Below are positions 17,694 to 25,110 of a DNA stretch of 63,019 bases, one piece after another (positions within the stretch are counted from its first letter, which is position 1; each line of letters opens with the position of its first letter). Location of the stretch: the NCBI GenBank assembly GCA_030432255.1, contig JAUIHS010000026.1:1-63019 (forward strand), written 5' to 3'. Both the position numbers and the translations under genes were made by a program. The notes under the pieces are model-generated. The model ran no database searches. It was given only the letters and a program-made list of their open reading frames with translations, and had not been told where the DNA came from. This stretch comes from Phycisphaerae bacterium (lineage in GTDB: Bacteria > Planctomycetota > Phycisphaerae > Phycisphaerales > UBA1924).

Positions 17694-17880
17694 GGGCGGC
17701 CTCCGGCTCGATCGGGAACTGGTCCGGGCGGGCCGGCGAGCGGCACGCATCCCACGAAGAGTCGGAGCGCATTGTACGGTGTCGAAGCCGACACCAGAGC
17801 GGGTGAGGCTCCCGGGTGCCGCGGTGGCTGTGCCGCAGGCGGTCGCGGCGGTTTCGGTCATGCAGATCACGATGTCTCCC

Positions 17881-18075
17881 TCAGGCTTCGGTGATGAGTG
17901 TCTCCCGGCTTCGCAGCAGTCTCTGGGTGAGGTCACTGATGCACGAGATGCACTCGTCGGCGGTCAGCTTTCCGCCCTGCTGGAGATTGCAGATCCGCTC
18001 GATGCCGTTGTGGTCCTCGCGCAGATTGGCCTGCAGGATGATGTCTTCAGCGTGGAATGCTTCTGTTCGTTGCAT
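17881..18075 (-). CDS. Small hypothetical protein (64 aa)
   Basis: The ATG at 18075 has AGAGG about eight bases upstream. The product is soluble and helical-looking (FHAEDIILQANLREDHNGIE), with two cysteines in ECISCISDLTQRLLR near residue 43 and one in ERICNLQQ. I do not recognise it. It is upstream of and co-directional with the sigma factor, about 190 bases away. It could be a small regulator of that unit, but this is only position. The opposite strand is also open, so a non-coding explanation remains possible. Confidence 0.5.
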   Translation of the reverse strand: MQRTEAFHAEDIILQANLREDHNGIERICNLQQGGKLTADECISCISDLTQRLLRSRETLITEA

Positions 18076-18292
18076 TTTCGGAACCTCTGGACTGATGTCA
18101 GCGGGTCATCACTTCAAGCGAAAGTGGCACGCGGCGAGTGCCACCGGAGGGGGAAGGAATTTCGAGGAAATTTCGTCGGATGATGCTGGCACCCTTCGGT
18201 CCGGGATTCCGCTTCAGGTGAGTCGGGCACGAATCCCTCGTGTCCTCACAGGGTCCGGCACCCGATATCTCGAACCACGACTGGAGAATGCC

Positions 18293-19363
18293 ATGTGCAA
18301 TGCCTGTATTGATACGTCCCGAGTCGACGCCTTCGGTGAGCAGGTCATCGACATCATCAACAAGGGGGCGACCGCCCTGATGATCTCGATCGGTCACCGA
18401 ACCGGCCTGTTCGACACCATGGCGACGCTGCCGCCTGCGACCTCGGAGGAGATCGCAGAGCACGCCATGCTCAACGAGCGCTACGTCCGCGAATGGCTGA
18501 ATGCCATGGTCACCGCCCGGATCGTGGAGTACGACCGGAAGAGTGATACGTACCTCCTGCCCCGGGAACACGCAGCCGTCCTCACGCGCGCGGCCAGCCC
18601 GGACAACATGGCGGTTGTCGCCCAGTTCTTCTCGGTGCTCGGGAGCGTCGAGGATGACATTGTCGAGTGCTTCCGCAATGGAGGTGGCGTGCCGTACGAA
18701 CAGTTCGATCGCTTTCACGAGGTCATGGCTGAGGAGAGCGGGCAGACGGTTGTCGCCGCACTCATCGAGCACATCCTGCCTTTGGCGCCCGGCACCATCA
18801 ATGCGCTTGAGCAGGGCATCGACGTGCTCGATGTCGGCTGTGGCTCAGGCCAGGCACTGAACCTGCTGGCGAAGCGATTCCCCAACAGCCGCTTCAAGGG
18901 CATCGATATCTCGGAGGAGGCGATCGGACGCGCATCGCTGGAGGCCAGAACGCAGAAGCTTGGCAACATCACCTTTGAGATGGTGGACGCCGCGTCACTG
19001 AACGAACCCGCTCGTTACCACCTAGTGACTGCGTTCGATGCGATTCACGACCAGGCGCATCCTGATCGTGTGCTTGCCGGCATCCGCGCCGCACTGCGTC
19101 CCGGCGGCACCTTCCTCATGCAGGACATCGCGGGATCGAGTTTCGTGGACGAGAACATGGATCACCTGCTCGCGCCCTTCTTCTACACCATCTCATGCAT
19201 GCACTGCATGACCGTCTCCCTCGCGGCAGGCGGCATGGGTCTCGGCACGCTGTGGGGAAGGCAGAAAGCGACAAGCATGCTGCACGACGCCGGCTTCGAA
19301 CGCGTTGACATCCGCGACCTGCCGCACGATCAGTTGAACCACTACTACGTGGCAAGGAACTGA
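18293..19363 (+). CDS. Class I SAM-dependent methyltransferase with N-terminal winged helix (Rv2258c-like)
   Basis: The ATG at 18293 (MCNACIDTSRVDAFGEQV) gives 356 residues. Residues 25-100 form a winged-helix dimerisation domain (TSEEIAEHAMLNERYVREWL). Residues 165-330 carry the Rossmann methyltransferase core with motif I VLDVGCGSGQALNLLA, the SAM-ribose acid in FKGIDIS and the post-motif GGTFLMQDIAG. The layout matches the Rv2258c-like family, which is also found in eukaryotes and whose small-molecule substrate is unknown. Upstream lies a 217-base gap with no clear promoter. The gene is followed by a strong hairpin shared with the convergent glnS. Confidence 0.9.
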   Translation: MCNACIDTSRVDAFGEQVIDIINKGATALMISIGHRTGLFDTMATLPPATSEEIAEHAMLNERYVREWLNAMVTARIVEYDRKSDTYLLPREHAAVLTRAASPDNMAVVAQFFSVLGSVEDDIVECFRNGGGVPYEQFDRFHEVMAEESGQTVVAALIEHILPLAPGTINALEQGIDVLDVGCGSGQALNLLAKRFPNSRFKGIDISEEAIGRASLEARTQKLGNITFEMVDAASLNEPARYHLVTAFDAIHDQAHPDRVLAGIRAALRPGGTFLMQDIAGSSFVDENMDHLLAPFFYTISCMHCMTVSLAAGGMGLGTLWGRQKATSMLHDAGFERVDIRDLPHDQLNHYYVARN

Positions 19364-19403
19364 GAGGCATCAAAGAATCCCGCAATTCGCTTCGTGATGA
19401 GTG

Positions 19404-19435
19404 GGGCCGTCACCCGCAGCTTCGGGTGGCGGCCC
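19404..19435. terminator. Bidirectional hairpin between methyltransferase and glnS
   Basis: GGGCCGTCACCCG pairs with CGGGTGGCGGCCC over 13 bp (one G-U) around a six-base loop. It sits in the 81-base gap between convergent stops. The T-tract after it is weak (GCTTCTCGTT), so the plus-strand terminator role is likely but not certain. Confidence 0.6.
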
Positions 19436-19444
19436 GCTTCTCGT

Positions 19445-21118
19445 TCAGGCCTTGCCGCCCTTCCAGGAGTCCTTGAGCGTCACCGTGCGATTGAAGATCG
19501 GGTGTTCGGGCGTGGAATCCGTGTCGGCGCAGAAGTATGCGTTGCGCTCGAACTGGAAGAGGTCGCCCGGCCGGGCATCGATCAGGCTCGGCTCGGCCTT
19601 CGCGGTGACGACAGTGAGCGAGTCCGGGTTGAGGTTGTCGAGGTACGTGCCACCTTCCGGAATGTCGTTGGGGTCTTCGGGGGTGAAGAGCACGTCGTAC
19701 AGGCGGACTTCGATGTCCTTCGCATGAGATGCAGCCACCCAGTGCAGTGTGCCCTTGACCTTTCGACCGTCCGGGGGTGCATTGCCGCCGCGAGTCTCGG
19801 GGTCATACGTGCAGTGGAGTTCGGTGACGTTGCCGTCGTCATCCCGGACGACGTCGTTGCAGGTGATCCAGTAGCCGTAGCGCAGCCGGACTTCGCGTCC
19901 GGGGCCAAGGCGGAAGAACTTCTTCGGGGGGTCTTCCATGAAGTCGGCACGTTCGATCCACAGTTCTCGTGAGAAGGGCACAGTGCGGATGCCGTCCGCC
20001 TCATTCTCCGGGTTGTTGATCGCCTCCATCTCCTCGACCTGGTCCTCGGGGTAGTTCGTGATGACGACCTTGAGGGGATCGAGCACAACCATGCGTCGCT
20101 GCGCAACACGGTTCAAGTGCTGGCGAACATGGAACTCCAGGCGGGCGAGTTCGATGTTGTTGTCACGACGGGCAACGCCGACCGCATCCCAGAACTCGCG
20201 AATCGCCTCCGGCGGATAGCCGCGCCGGCGCATCGCGGCGACGGTCGGCATGCGGGGATCGTCCCATCCTGCGACGTAGCCATCCTCGACAAGTTGGATC
20301 ATCTTGCGTTTCGAGGTGACAGTATGGGTGATGTTGCCGCGAGCGAACTCGATCTGTCGCGAGGGGAAGATTCCGAGTTGTTCGATGAACCACTCGTAGA
20401 GCGGGCGATGGGTCTTGAATTCCATGGAGCAGAGTGAGTGCGTAACTTTCTCGATGGAGTCGGACTGTCCGTGTGCCCAGTCATACATGGGATAGATGCA
20501 CCAGGTGTCGCCGGTGCGTGCGTGCGGGGCATTGAGGATTCGGTAGAGGACGGGATCGCGGAAGTTCATGTTGGGAGAGGCCATGTCGATCTTTGCGCGG
20601 AGGACGCGCGAGCCGTTGGGGAACTCGCCGGCCCGCATGCGTGCAAAGAGATCGAGGTTCTCGTCGATGGGTCGATCGCGCCAGTGGGAGGGGGTGCCCG
20701 GTTCGGTGAGCGTCCCTCGGTTGGTACGGATCTCGTCCATGGTCTGGTCATCGACATAGGCGACGCCCTTGCGGATGAGATCGCAGGCCCATTCGTAGAG
20801 TTGCTCGAAGTAGTCGGAGGTGTAGAGCACCTCGTCACCCCAGTCGACACCAAGCCATGCCATGTCGCGGATGATAGCGTCGATGTATTCCTGCTTCTCC
20901 GCGGCGGGATTGGTGTCATCGAAGCGCAGGTTGAGTCGGCCATTGAACTCGCGTGCGATGTTCTCGTTGATGAGGATCGCCTTGAGGTGTCCGACGTGCA
21001 GGTAGCCGTTGGGTTCGGGTGGGAAGCGGGTCACGATGGGCGTCGTGACGCGTCCGGACTCGAGGTCCTCGGCAACGGCCTGGCGGATGAAGTCGGTTCT
21101 GGCTTCGGCTTCGGGCAT
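19445..21118 (-). CDS. glnS: Glutamine--tRNA ligase
   Basis: This 557-residue class I synthetase charges tRNA-Gln with glutamine in the cytoplasm. The HIGH signature lies in [19 protein letters not shown] near residues 31-49. [16 protein letters not shown] follows, then the KMSKS-equivalent [14 protein letters not shown], where the usual Met of MSKRK is Thr. The C-terminal anticodon-binding beta barrels include [20 protein letters not shown]. The length and layout match bacterial GlnRS. A TATAAT hexamer lies about 35 bases upstream of the start. Presence of GlnRS suggests direct charging rather than sole reliance on GatCAB. Confidence 0.97.
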   Translation of the reverse strand: MPEAEARTDFIRQAVAEDLESGRVTTPIVTRFPPEPNGYLHVGHLKAILINENIAREFNGRLNLRFDDTNPAAEKQEYIDAIIRDMAWLGVDWGDEVLYTSDYFEQLYEWACDLIRKGVAYVDDQTMDEIRTNRGTLTEPGTPSHWRDRPIDENLDLFARMRAGEFPNGSRVLRAKIDMASPNMNFRDPVLYRILNAPHARTGDTWCIYPMYDWAHGQSDSIEKVTHSLCSMEFKTHRPLYEWFIEQLGIFPSRQIEFARGNITHTVTSKRKMIQLVEDGYVAGWDDPRMPTVAAMRRRGYPPEAIREFWDAVGVARRDNNIELARLEFHVRQHLNRVAQRRMVVLDPLKVVITNYPEDQVEEMEAINNPENEADGIRTVPFSRELWIERADFMEDPPKKFFRLGPGREVRLRYGYWITCNDVVRDDDGNVTELHCTYDPETRGGNAPPDGRKVKGTLHWVAASHAKDIEVRLYDVLFTPEDPNDIPEGGTYLDNLNPDSLTVVTAKAEPSLIDARPGDLFQFERNAYFCADTDSTPEHPIFNRTVTLKDSWKGGKA

Positions 21119-21152
21119 GGCTGGCTTTCGGGGCTGGTAGGGAGAAAGGGGG

Positions 21153-21158
21153 ATTATA
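21153..21158 (-). promoter_or_regulatory. Probable -10 box (TATAAT) of glnS
   Basis: On the minus strand TATAAT lies 34 bases before the glnS start codon in otherwise G-rich sequence. No good -35 hexamer is visible at the expected spacing. Confidence 0.45.
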
Positions 21159-21198
21159 AGTGGGGGGGAGCGGGCGGCAGGGAGGTCGGGGCGGGCAT

Positions 21199-21231
21199 GA
21201 AGAAAAACCCGCAGGCCCCGTGCGGCTGCGG
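21199..21231 (-). terminator. Rho-independent terminator of the ArsR-SRPBCC operon
   Basis: On the minus strand CCGCAG pairs with CTGCGG and is followed by GTTTTTCTTC. A longer alternative stem using GCGGGT/ACCCGC is also possible. It lies about 80 bases past the SRPBCC stop and before the glnS promoter. Confidence 0.65.
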
Positions 21232-21307
21232 CGCGGCGGGTGCGCTGCGTTGCGTTGCACGTGACGATGCGGGTCTCGTGGGGGTCGGGGTGGATTGGCG
21301 GATGTGA

Positions 21308-21829
21308 TCAGGCGGCCTTGATGGGCCAGTTCTCGGAGCGGCACTTCTTCGGCGTGAGTGGTGTGAGGAGTTTGAAGAGGGTGTAGAGGAGTCGTGTTCC
21401 GAAGGGGAGGCTGCCCTTTTCGAGGATGGACTTGAGGCTCTTGCAGATCATTTCGGAGCCGGACTTCATCTGCTTGGCGGTCCTGGTCCCGACGGGGAGG
21501 TTGTCGATGGTGAGGGTGAACTCGGTGCCCTCGGCGACTTCCCGGAGTTCATAGATGACGGTGCAGGGGGGATCGTCGAAGTTGGTGAACTTGAAGGTGT
21601 GGGCGTAGCGATGGGGCGGGTTCCACTCGGTGATTTCTCCGGTGACGCCGGTCCACTTGCCATTGGGCGATCGCATGCGGACCTGGCCACCGACATCGAG
21701 CCTGTCGGTGTGGAGTTGCATGTTGAACATGGCCTTCTGGACTTCGTCGGTCTTGGTGAGTTCCTTCCAGACGTCCTGAAGTGGTGCGCGGATGGTGATG
21801 CGTGAGATGTGGCGTTCCGGTGTGGTCAT
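21308..21829 (-). CDS. SRPBCC/AHSA1-domain protein
   Basis: The ATG at 21829 gives 173 residues (MTTPERHISRITIRAPLQDV). The sequence VWKELTKTDEVQKAMFNMQL, then NGKWTGVTGEITEWNPPHRY and YAHTFKFTNFDD, fits the START-like AHSA1 fold, which holds a hydrophobic ligand in a cavity. The start overlaps the stop of the ArsR gene by four bases, an arrangement typical of ArsR-SRPBCC pairs in which the regulator controls its partner. The C-terminus (LFKLLTPLTPKKCRSENWPI) is longer than average. The ligand and role are unknown. Confidence 0.88.
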   Translation of the reverse strand: MTTPERHISRITIRAPLQDVWKELTKTDEVQKAMFNMQLHTDRLDVGGQVRMRSPNGKWTGVTGEITEWNPPHRYAHTFKFTNFDDPPCTVIYELREVAEGTEFTLTIDNLPVGTRTAKQMKSGSEMICKSLKSILEKGSLPFGTRLLYTLFKLLTPLTPKKCRSENWPIKAA

Positions 21830-22197
21830 GGGTGCGTGCTCTCGGGATCTGGGTTGTTGGATTCGTCGGGTTCGTGGCCGGCCTCGGCGGCGTACTTGAT
21901 GCGTGTGAGCTTCGAGCCCCAGAGGCGGCTGTATTCGGTGGTCCAGCGGTCGTGGATCAGCTGGATGGGAGCGACGTTCTGGTAGAGGCGGCGGACGCGT
22001 CCGGTTTTCTGTGAGATCACGAGTCCCGCCTCCTCGAGGATCCGCAGGTGCTTCATGACACCAATGCGGCTGATATCGAAGTGGGTGCAGACGTCTGACA
22101 CGCTGCACCCGGGGGTGGCCTTGAGCACGTCCAGAATCTTCCTCCGTGAAGCGTGCCCGAGTGCCTGAAAGATCGCATCCATGGATTCAGGCTTCAT
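21826..22197 (-). CDS. ArsR-family winged-helix transcriptional regulator
   Basis: The 123-residue protein opens MKPESMDAIFQALGHASRRK and has the ArsR helix-turn-helix CSVSDVCTHFDISRIGVMKH followed by a beta-wing (GLVISQKTGRVRRLYQ). The classical ELCVCDL metal site is absent, so it probably senses something other than arsenic or cadmium, as is usual in ArsR-SRPBCC pairs. Its start codon has no Shine-Dalgarno sequence. That place is taken by a palindrome starting three bases upstream, which suggests autorepression. It is divergent from the cysteine-rich repeat gene. Confidence 0.92.
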   Translation of the reverse strand: MKPESMDAIFQALGHASRRKILDVLKATPGCSVSDVCTHFDISRIGVMKHLRILEEAGLVISQKTGRVRRLYQNVAPIQLIHDRWTTEYSRLWGSKLTRIKYAAEAGHEPDESNNPDPESTHP

Positions 22198-22200
22198 AAC

Positions 22201-22221
22201 GTAACCGATAGGTTACCTATT
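22201..22221. promoter_or_regulatory. Probable ArsR operator (overlapping palindromes)
   Basis: GTAACC-GATA-GGTTAC (22201-22216) is a perfect 6-bp inverted repeat, and ATAGGT-T-ACCTAT (22209-22221) is a second one overlapping it. They lie directly upstream of the arsR start codon over the expected ribosome site, a typical place for autoregulation. Confidence 0.65.
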
Positions 22222-22471
22222 GTTGATCTGAAGTCAAGCGTCGGTGGCCCGAATTTCCTGCTCGAAGCACAAACGAAACCCTGAAACGGCGGTGCCAAGT
22301 GCAGGAGGGGGGTGGATTTCGCGAAGAAATCCCGCGGTTGGGGAATGCGGCATCGATCCGGACGATTGATGATCTATAGTGATAGGTCCCCCGGCCGGGC
22401 GGTTCGTGTCGCCTGCTCGGGGTGAGAGATGTGAGTCCATTGATTTCAGCCATTTGGCCGGAGCCGTGATC

Positions 22472-23860
22472 ATGATGAAGAGAAGAGGATCTGTTTCGTT
22501 GTCAGCCCTTGGCATCCTGGCGTGTATCAGCGCCGTCAGTGTTGCGGGCCTGAGCCTGGTGACGGGTGTGACGCCCTGCAGCCTGATGGGCAGCTGCGCC
22601 ACTGCGTGTCCTGAGAGCTCGTCCTGCGACGAGAAGGCCAAGACGGCTGAGAACGTTCGCCTCGTTGCCAATACCGAAACCAAGACCGAGAAGGCCGGCT
22701 CCTGCTGCCCCCTCGGCAAGCTCGCCAAGACTGATGCCGCGATCGTGAAGACGGCTTCGACGGCGTCTTCCTGCTCGGCGGCGAAGACCGAGTGCGGCAG
22801 CGCCAAGGTCGCCTGCCACAGCGGTCAGATGCGTCTTGTCGGCGGTCGTTTCCCGGTGATGATGCCGGTGGCCTTCCAGGCCAAGACCTCTGGCGAGTGC
22901 ACCAGCAAGACCACCTGCTCGGGTGCCGCCGTGAAGACGGTTGCCGCTTCGACCAAGTCCGACTGCGCCACCGCATGCTCCGGTGAAGCCAAGGTCCAGA
23001 AGGTCGCCAACAAGGCCGACGGTTGCTGTGCCTCCAAGGCTGCCGTGAAGACGGTTGCCGCTTCGACCAAGTCCGACTGCGCCACCGCATGCTCCGGTGA
23101 AGCCAAGGTCCAGAAGGTCGCCAACAAGGCTGCCGACGGCTGCTGTGCTTCCAAGGCTGCTGCCGTGAAGACGGTTGCCGCTTCGACCAAGTCCGACTGC
23201 GCCACCGCCTGCTCCGGCGAGGCGAAGGTTCAGAAGGTCGCCAACAAGGCCGACGGTTGCTGCGCCTCCAAGGCTGCCGTGAAGACGGTTGCCACCGAAT
23301 CCAAGACCGAAGGCTGCTGCAAGACGCAGGCCCAAGTCCAGAAGGTTGCCAACACCGCCGCGGAAGGCTGCTGCAAGAGCGGCGAGGCCAAGGTTGTGCA
23401 GGCCGCCAACACCACTGACAGCTGCTGTGCTTCCAAGACGGCCGTGAAGACGGTCGCCGCTGAAGGCACCTCCTGCTGCGCCACCGCCGCCAAGGTCGTG
23501 AAGGCCAGCTCCTGCTCCAAGACCAGCGTCTGCACCAGCCGTCAGCGCGTGATGGGCGGAATCGCTCCGATCATGATGCCCGCGGCGTTCGTCAAGACGG
23601 ACGTCGAGTTCTGCGTCAAGAGCTGCAAGACCACCACCTGCGGCGAGAAGGCTGCTTCCTGCAGCGAGAAGTCCGCATGCACCTCCTCGGTTGCAGTCCC
23701 CGTGGCTGCCGCCGTCGTGCCCGCTTCGACCACCACCATCAAGGGTGAGGTCTGCTGTGACGGCGATGCCGACACCTGCTGCCGCGGCGACGAGACCAAG
23801 GCCTGCTGCAAGCGTGGCGAGAAGGAATGCACCGACGCCAAGAAGGCCGCCAGCGAGTAA
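22472..23860 (+). CDS. Exported cysteine-rich tandem-repeat protein
   Basis: I do not recognise this family. Starting at ATG 22472 (22475 is equally possible) it is 462 residues, with about 46 cysteines and eleven vicinal CC pairs. The N-terminus is a signal or anchor (LGILACISAVSVAGLSLV). The middle contains repeats of 38-40 residues built from VKTVAASTKSDCATAC, SGEAKVQKVANK and DGCCASKAA, three nearly identical and a fourth diverged. Two related blocks, VGGRFPVMMPVAFQ and MGGIAPIMMPAAFV, flank the repeat region. The C-terminus has VCCDGDADTCCRGDETKACC. The protein is Lys/Ala/Thr-rich and could bind thiophilic metals or form disulfide cross-links in the envelope. The antisense frame is open only because of its codon bias. 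A strong terminator follows. Confidence 0.82.
   Translation: MMKRRGSVSLSALGILACISAVSVAGLSLVTGVTPCSLMGSCATACPESSSCDEKAKTAENVRLVANTETKTEKAGSCCPLGKLAKTDAAIVKTASTASSCSAAKTECGSAKVACHSGQMRLVGGRFPVMMPVAFQAKTSGECTSKTTCSGAAVKTVAASTKSDCATACSGEAKVQKVANKADGCCASKAAVKTVAASTKSDCATACSGEAKVQKVANKAADGCCASKAAAVKTVAASTKSDCATACSGEAKVQKVANKADGCCASKAAVKTVATESKTEGCCKTQAQVQKVANTAAEGCCKSGEAKVVQAANTTDSCCASKTAVKTVAAEGTSCCATAAKVVKASSCSKTSVCTSRQRVMGGIAPIMMPAAFVKTDVEFCVKSCKTTTCGEKAASCSEKSACTSSVAVPVAAAVVPASTTTIKGEVCCDGDADTCCRGDETKACCKRGEKECTDAKKAASE
22931..23305 (+). repeat. In-frame coding tandem repeat, 114/120/114 bp
   Basis: Copies start at 22931, 23045 and 23165, with a diverged fourth at 23279, each at GTGAAGACGGTTGCC. 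The first three are almost identical at DNA level, including synonymous sites, which points to recent duplication or homogenisation. The 6-bp length difference adds two alanines. Confidence 0.9.
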
Positions 23861-23890
23861 TCCCGGCGACTCAGGCTGAAAGAAATCAAG

Positions 23891-23929
23891 GAGGCCGCGA
23901 TGCACCTGCGTCGCGGCCTCTTGTTTTTT
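23891..23929 (+). terminator. Strong Rho-independent terminator after the cysteine-rich gene
   Basis: GAGGCCGCGA pairs perfectly with TCGCGGCCTC around a ten-base loop, followed by TTGTTTTTT. It starts 30 bases after the stop codon. Such strength fits a highly expressed gene. Confidence 0.92.
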
Positions 23930-24056
23930 GGAAGGGACGAGTGGTTGTCCCCGGACCCCCGTCGGTACTGAGAGGCGGGATGCGGGATCGGGTGTCCCGT
24001 TCCCGATTCACGATTCCACGGTCTCCCCCCTCACCCGAACTGCTAGACTGCCCGGC

Positions 24057-24470
24057 ATGGCAATCTGGCTGCTCAAGACGGAACCCGGCGCGTATTCGTG
24101 GACGGACATGGAGCGCGATCAGCGCACCGTGTGGGACGGGGTCAAGAACAATGCGGCACTGGCCAACATTCGCAAGATGAAGGCGGGTGATGAAGCGTGG
24201 TTCTATCACACCGGTAAAGAGAAGCAGATCGTCGGTCTTGTGAAGGTCGTCTCCGCTCCCTACCCGGACCCGAAGCAGGATGATGAGAAACTCGTGGTCG
24301 TGGATGTCGAGATGAGTCGGCCGGTGAAGGCCGCCGTGACGCTGGCGGCCATCAAGGCGGATGATCGTTTTTCGGATTGGGCCCTGGTTCGTCAGGGCCG
24401 CTTGAGCGTGGTGGCGGTGCCGGCGAATCTGAACCGAATCATCCGGTCCATGGCTGGGGTGGGTCGGTGA
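24057..24470 (+). CDS. EVE-domain protein
   Basis: The 137-residue protein from ATG 24057 begins MAIWLLKTEPGAYSWTDMER and contains VWDGVKNNAALANIRKMKAG and DEAWFYHTGKEKQIVGLVKV. These are the conserved blocks of the EVE (PUA-like) fold, in which an aromatic pocket recognises modified bases in DNA or RNA. Bacterial single-domain EVE proteins are related to human THYN1. The full length is one domain. Bases 23975-24023 upstream contain CGGGATCGGG-type low-complexity sequence of the intergenic repeat class. The bound modification cannot be read from the sequence. Confidence 0.93.
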   Translation: MAIWLLKTEPGAYSWTDMERDQRTVWDGVKNNAALANIRKMKAGDEAWFYHTGKEKQIVGLVKVVSAPYPDPKQDDEKLVVVDVEMSRPVKAAVTLAAIKADDRFSDWALVRQGRLSVVAVPANLNRIIRSMAGVGR

Positions 24471-24505
24471 AGGAAACGAAGGACCTGATGAAGCGAGGGT
24501 GTGAT

Positions 24506-25057
24506 ATGAGGTGTGGTCGAATCCTGGTGCTGCTGGCGGGGATGGCGCTGGCGGGGTGTGCATCCAACGAACTGAGGCGGACATCCGCGACGCCCATCTG
24601 GGTGCCTGCCTCCCAGCCGCAGATCGCATCGGTGGACAACAGCGCGTACTACGCGTTCGCCGCGGAGCCGGGGTACGACACTTTGGTGTTTGAAGAGGAC
24701 TACAGTCGGAGCGGCACGGTGAGGCATCGCCTGGTCTGGATCGTTGGTCTGCCGACCCAGTCGGTGTACAACCGCCGCCTGGAGATCGATGGCAACGAAG
24801 TGTTTGGATGGCTGCTCGAAGAACTTCCGGGTCGGCAGACCCACGCGGTGCCGCTGGAGGGGACGATTACGCTTCGCAACAAGGATGCGGATCACGTGAC
24901 AACCACGGTTGATCTCCGCGCCCCGGGCGCGGTTCCCGCTGCCGGCGAGACTGTCCGACCCTATCGCGTGCTGGCGCAGAAGATCACCTGGGATCGGACG
25001 ATGCCGTATGTGCATCGCTACCAGGAGATGACGACGACGAGCGGGATACCGCGCTAG
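24506..25057 (+). CDS. Putative lipoprotein of unknown function (183 aa)
   Basis: I prefer the ATG at 24506, which has GAGGG upstream, to 24488. The N-terminus (MRCGRILVLLAGMALAGCAS) has a clear lipobox LAGC, so the mature protein should be lipid-anchored. The rest is beta-rich (YDTLVFEEDYSRSGTVRHRL, LEGTITLRNKDADHV). No family is recognised. The gene follows the EVE gene by 35 bases and may share its transcript. The 3' gap to the convergent M60 gene has AGTGATnAGTGA-type repeats. Confidence 0.68.
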   Translation: MRCGRILVLLAGMALAGCASNELRRTSATPIWVPASQPQIASVDNSAYYAFAAEPGYDTLVFEEDYSRSGTVRHRLVWIVGLPTQSVYNRRLEIDGNEVFGWLLEELPGRQTHAVPLEGTITLRNKDADHVTTTVDLRAPGAVPAAGETVRPYRVLAQKITWDRTMPYVHRYQEMTTTSGIPR

Positions 25058-25110
25058 GTGTGCGGGGATTCGTGATCAGTGACAAGTGATGAGTGCCTCT
25101 CCACTATTCA
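25058..25110. repeat. GTGATCAGTGACAAGTGATGAGTG tract between convergent genes (split units)
   Basis: After the lipoprotein stop the plus strand carries imperfect AGTGA/GTGAT units (25073-25095), and the minus strand end of the M60 gene reads GTGGCCAGTGAATAGTGG. It is another low-complexity tract of the intergenic class. Confidence 0.5.

Noticed and set aside
17694..17936. Extended N-terminus of the ECF sigma factor
   Set aside because: It is Arg/Ala/Thr-rich without sigma similarity. GTG 17693 has a good ribosome site and gives the normal length.
22931..23305. Regular repeats considered as a CRISPR array
   Set aside because: The unit is 114-120 bp without unique spacers, is in frame and codes for protein. 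No cas genes are present.
22502..23905. 467-codon open frame antisense to the cysteine-rich gene, with Gly/Leu-rich repeats
   Set aside because: It arises from the codon bias of the opposite repeats, has no ribosome site and runs into the terminator. The cysteine-rich frame has the signal peptide and correct position.
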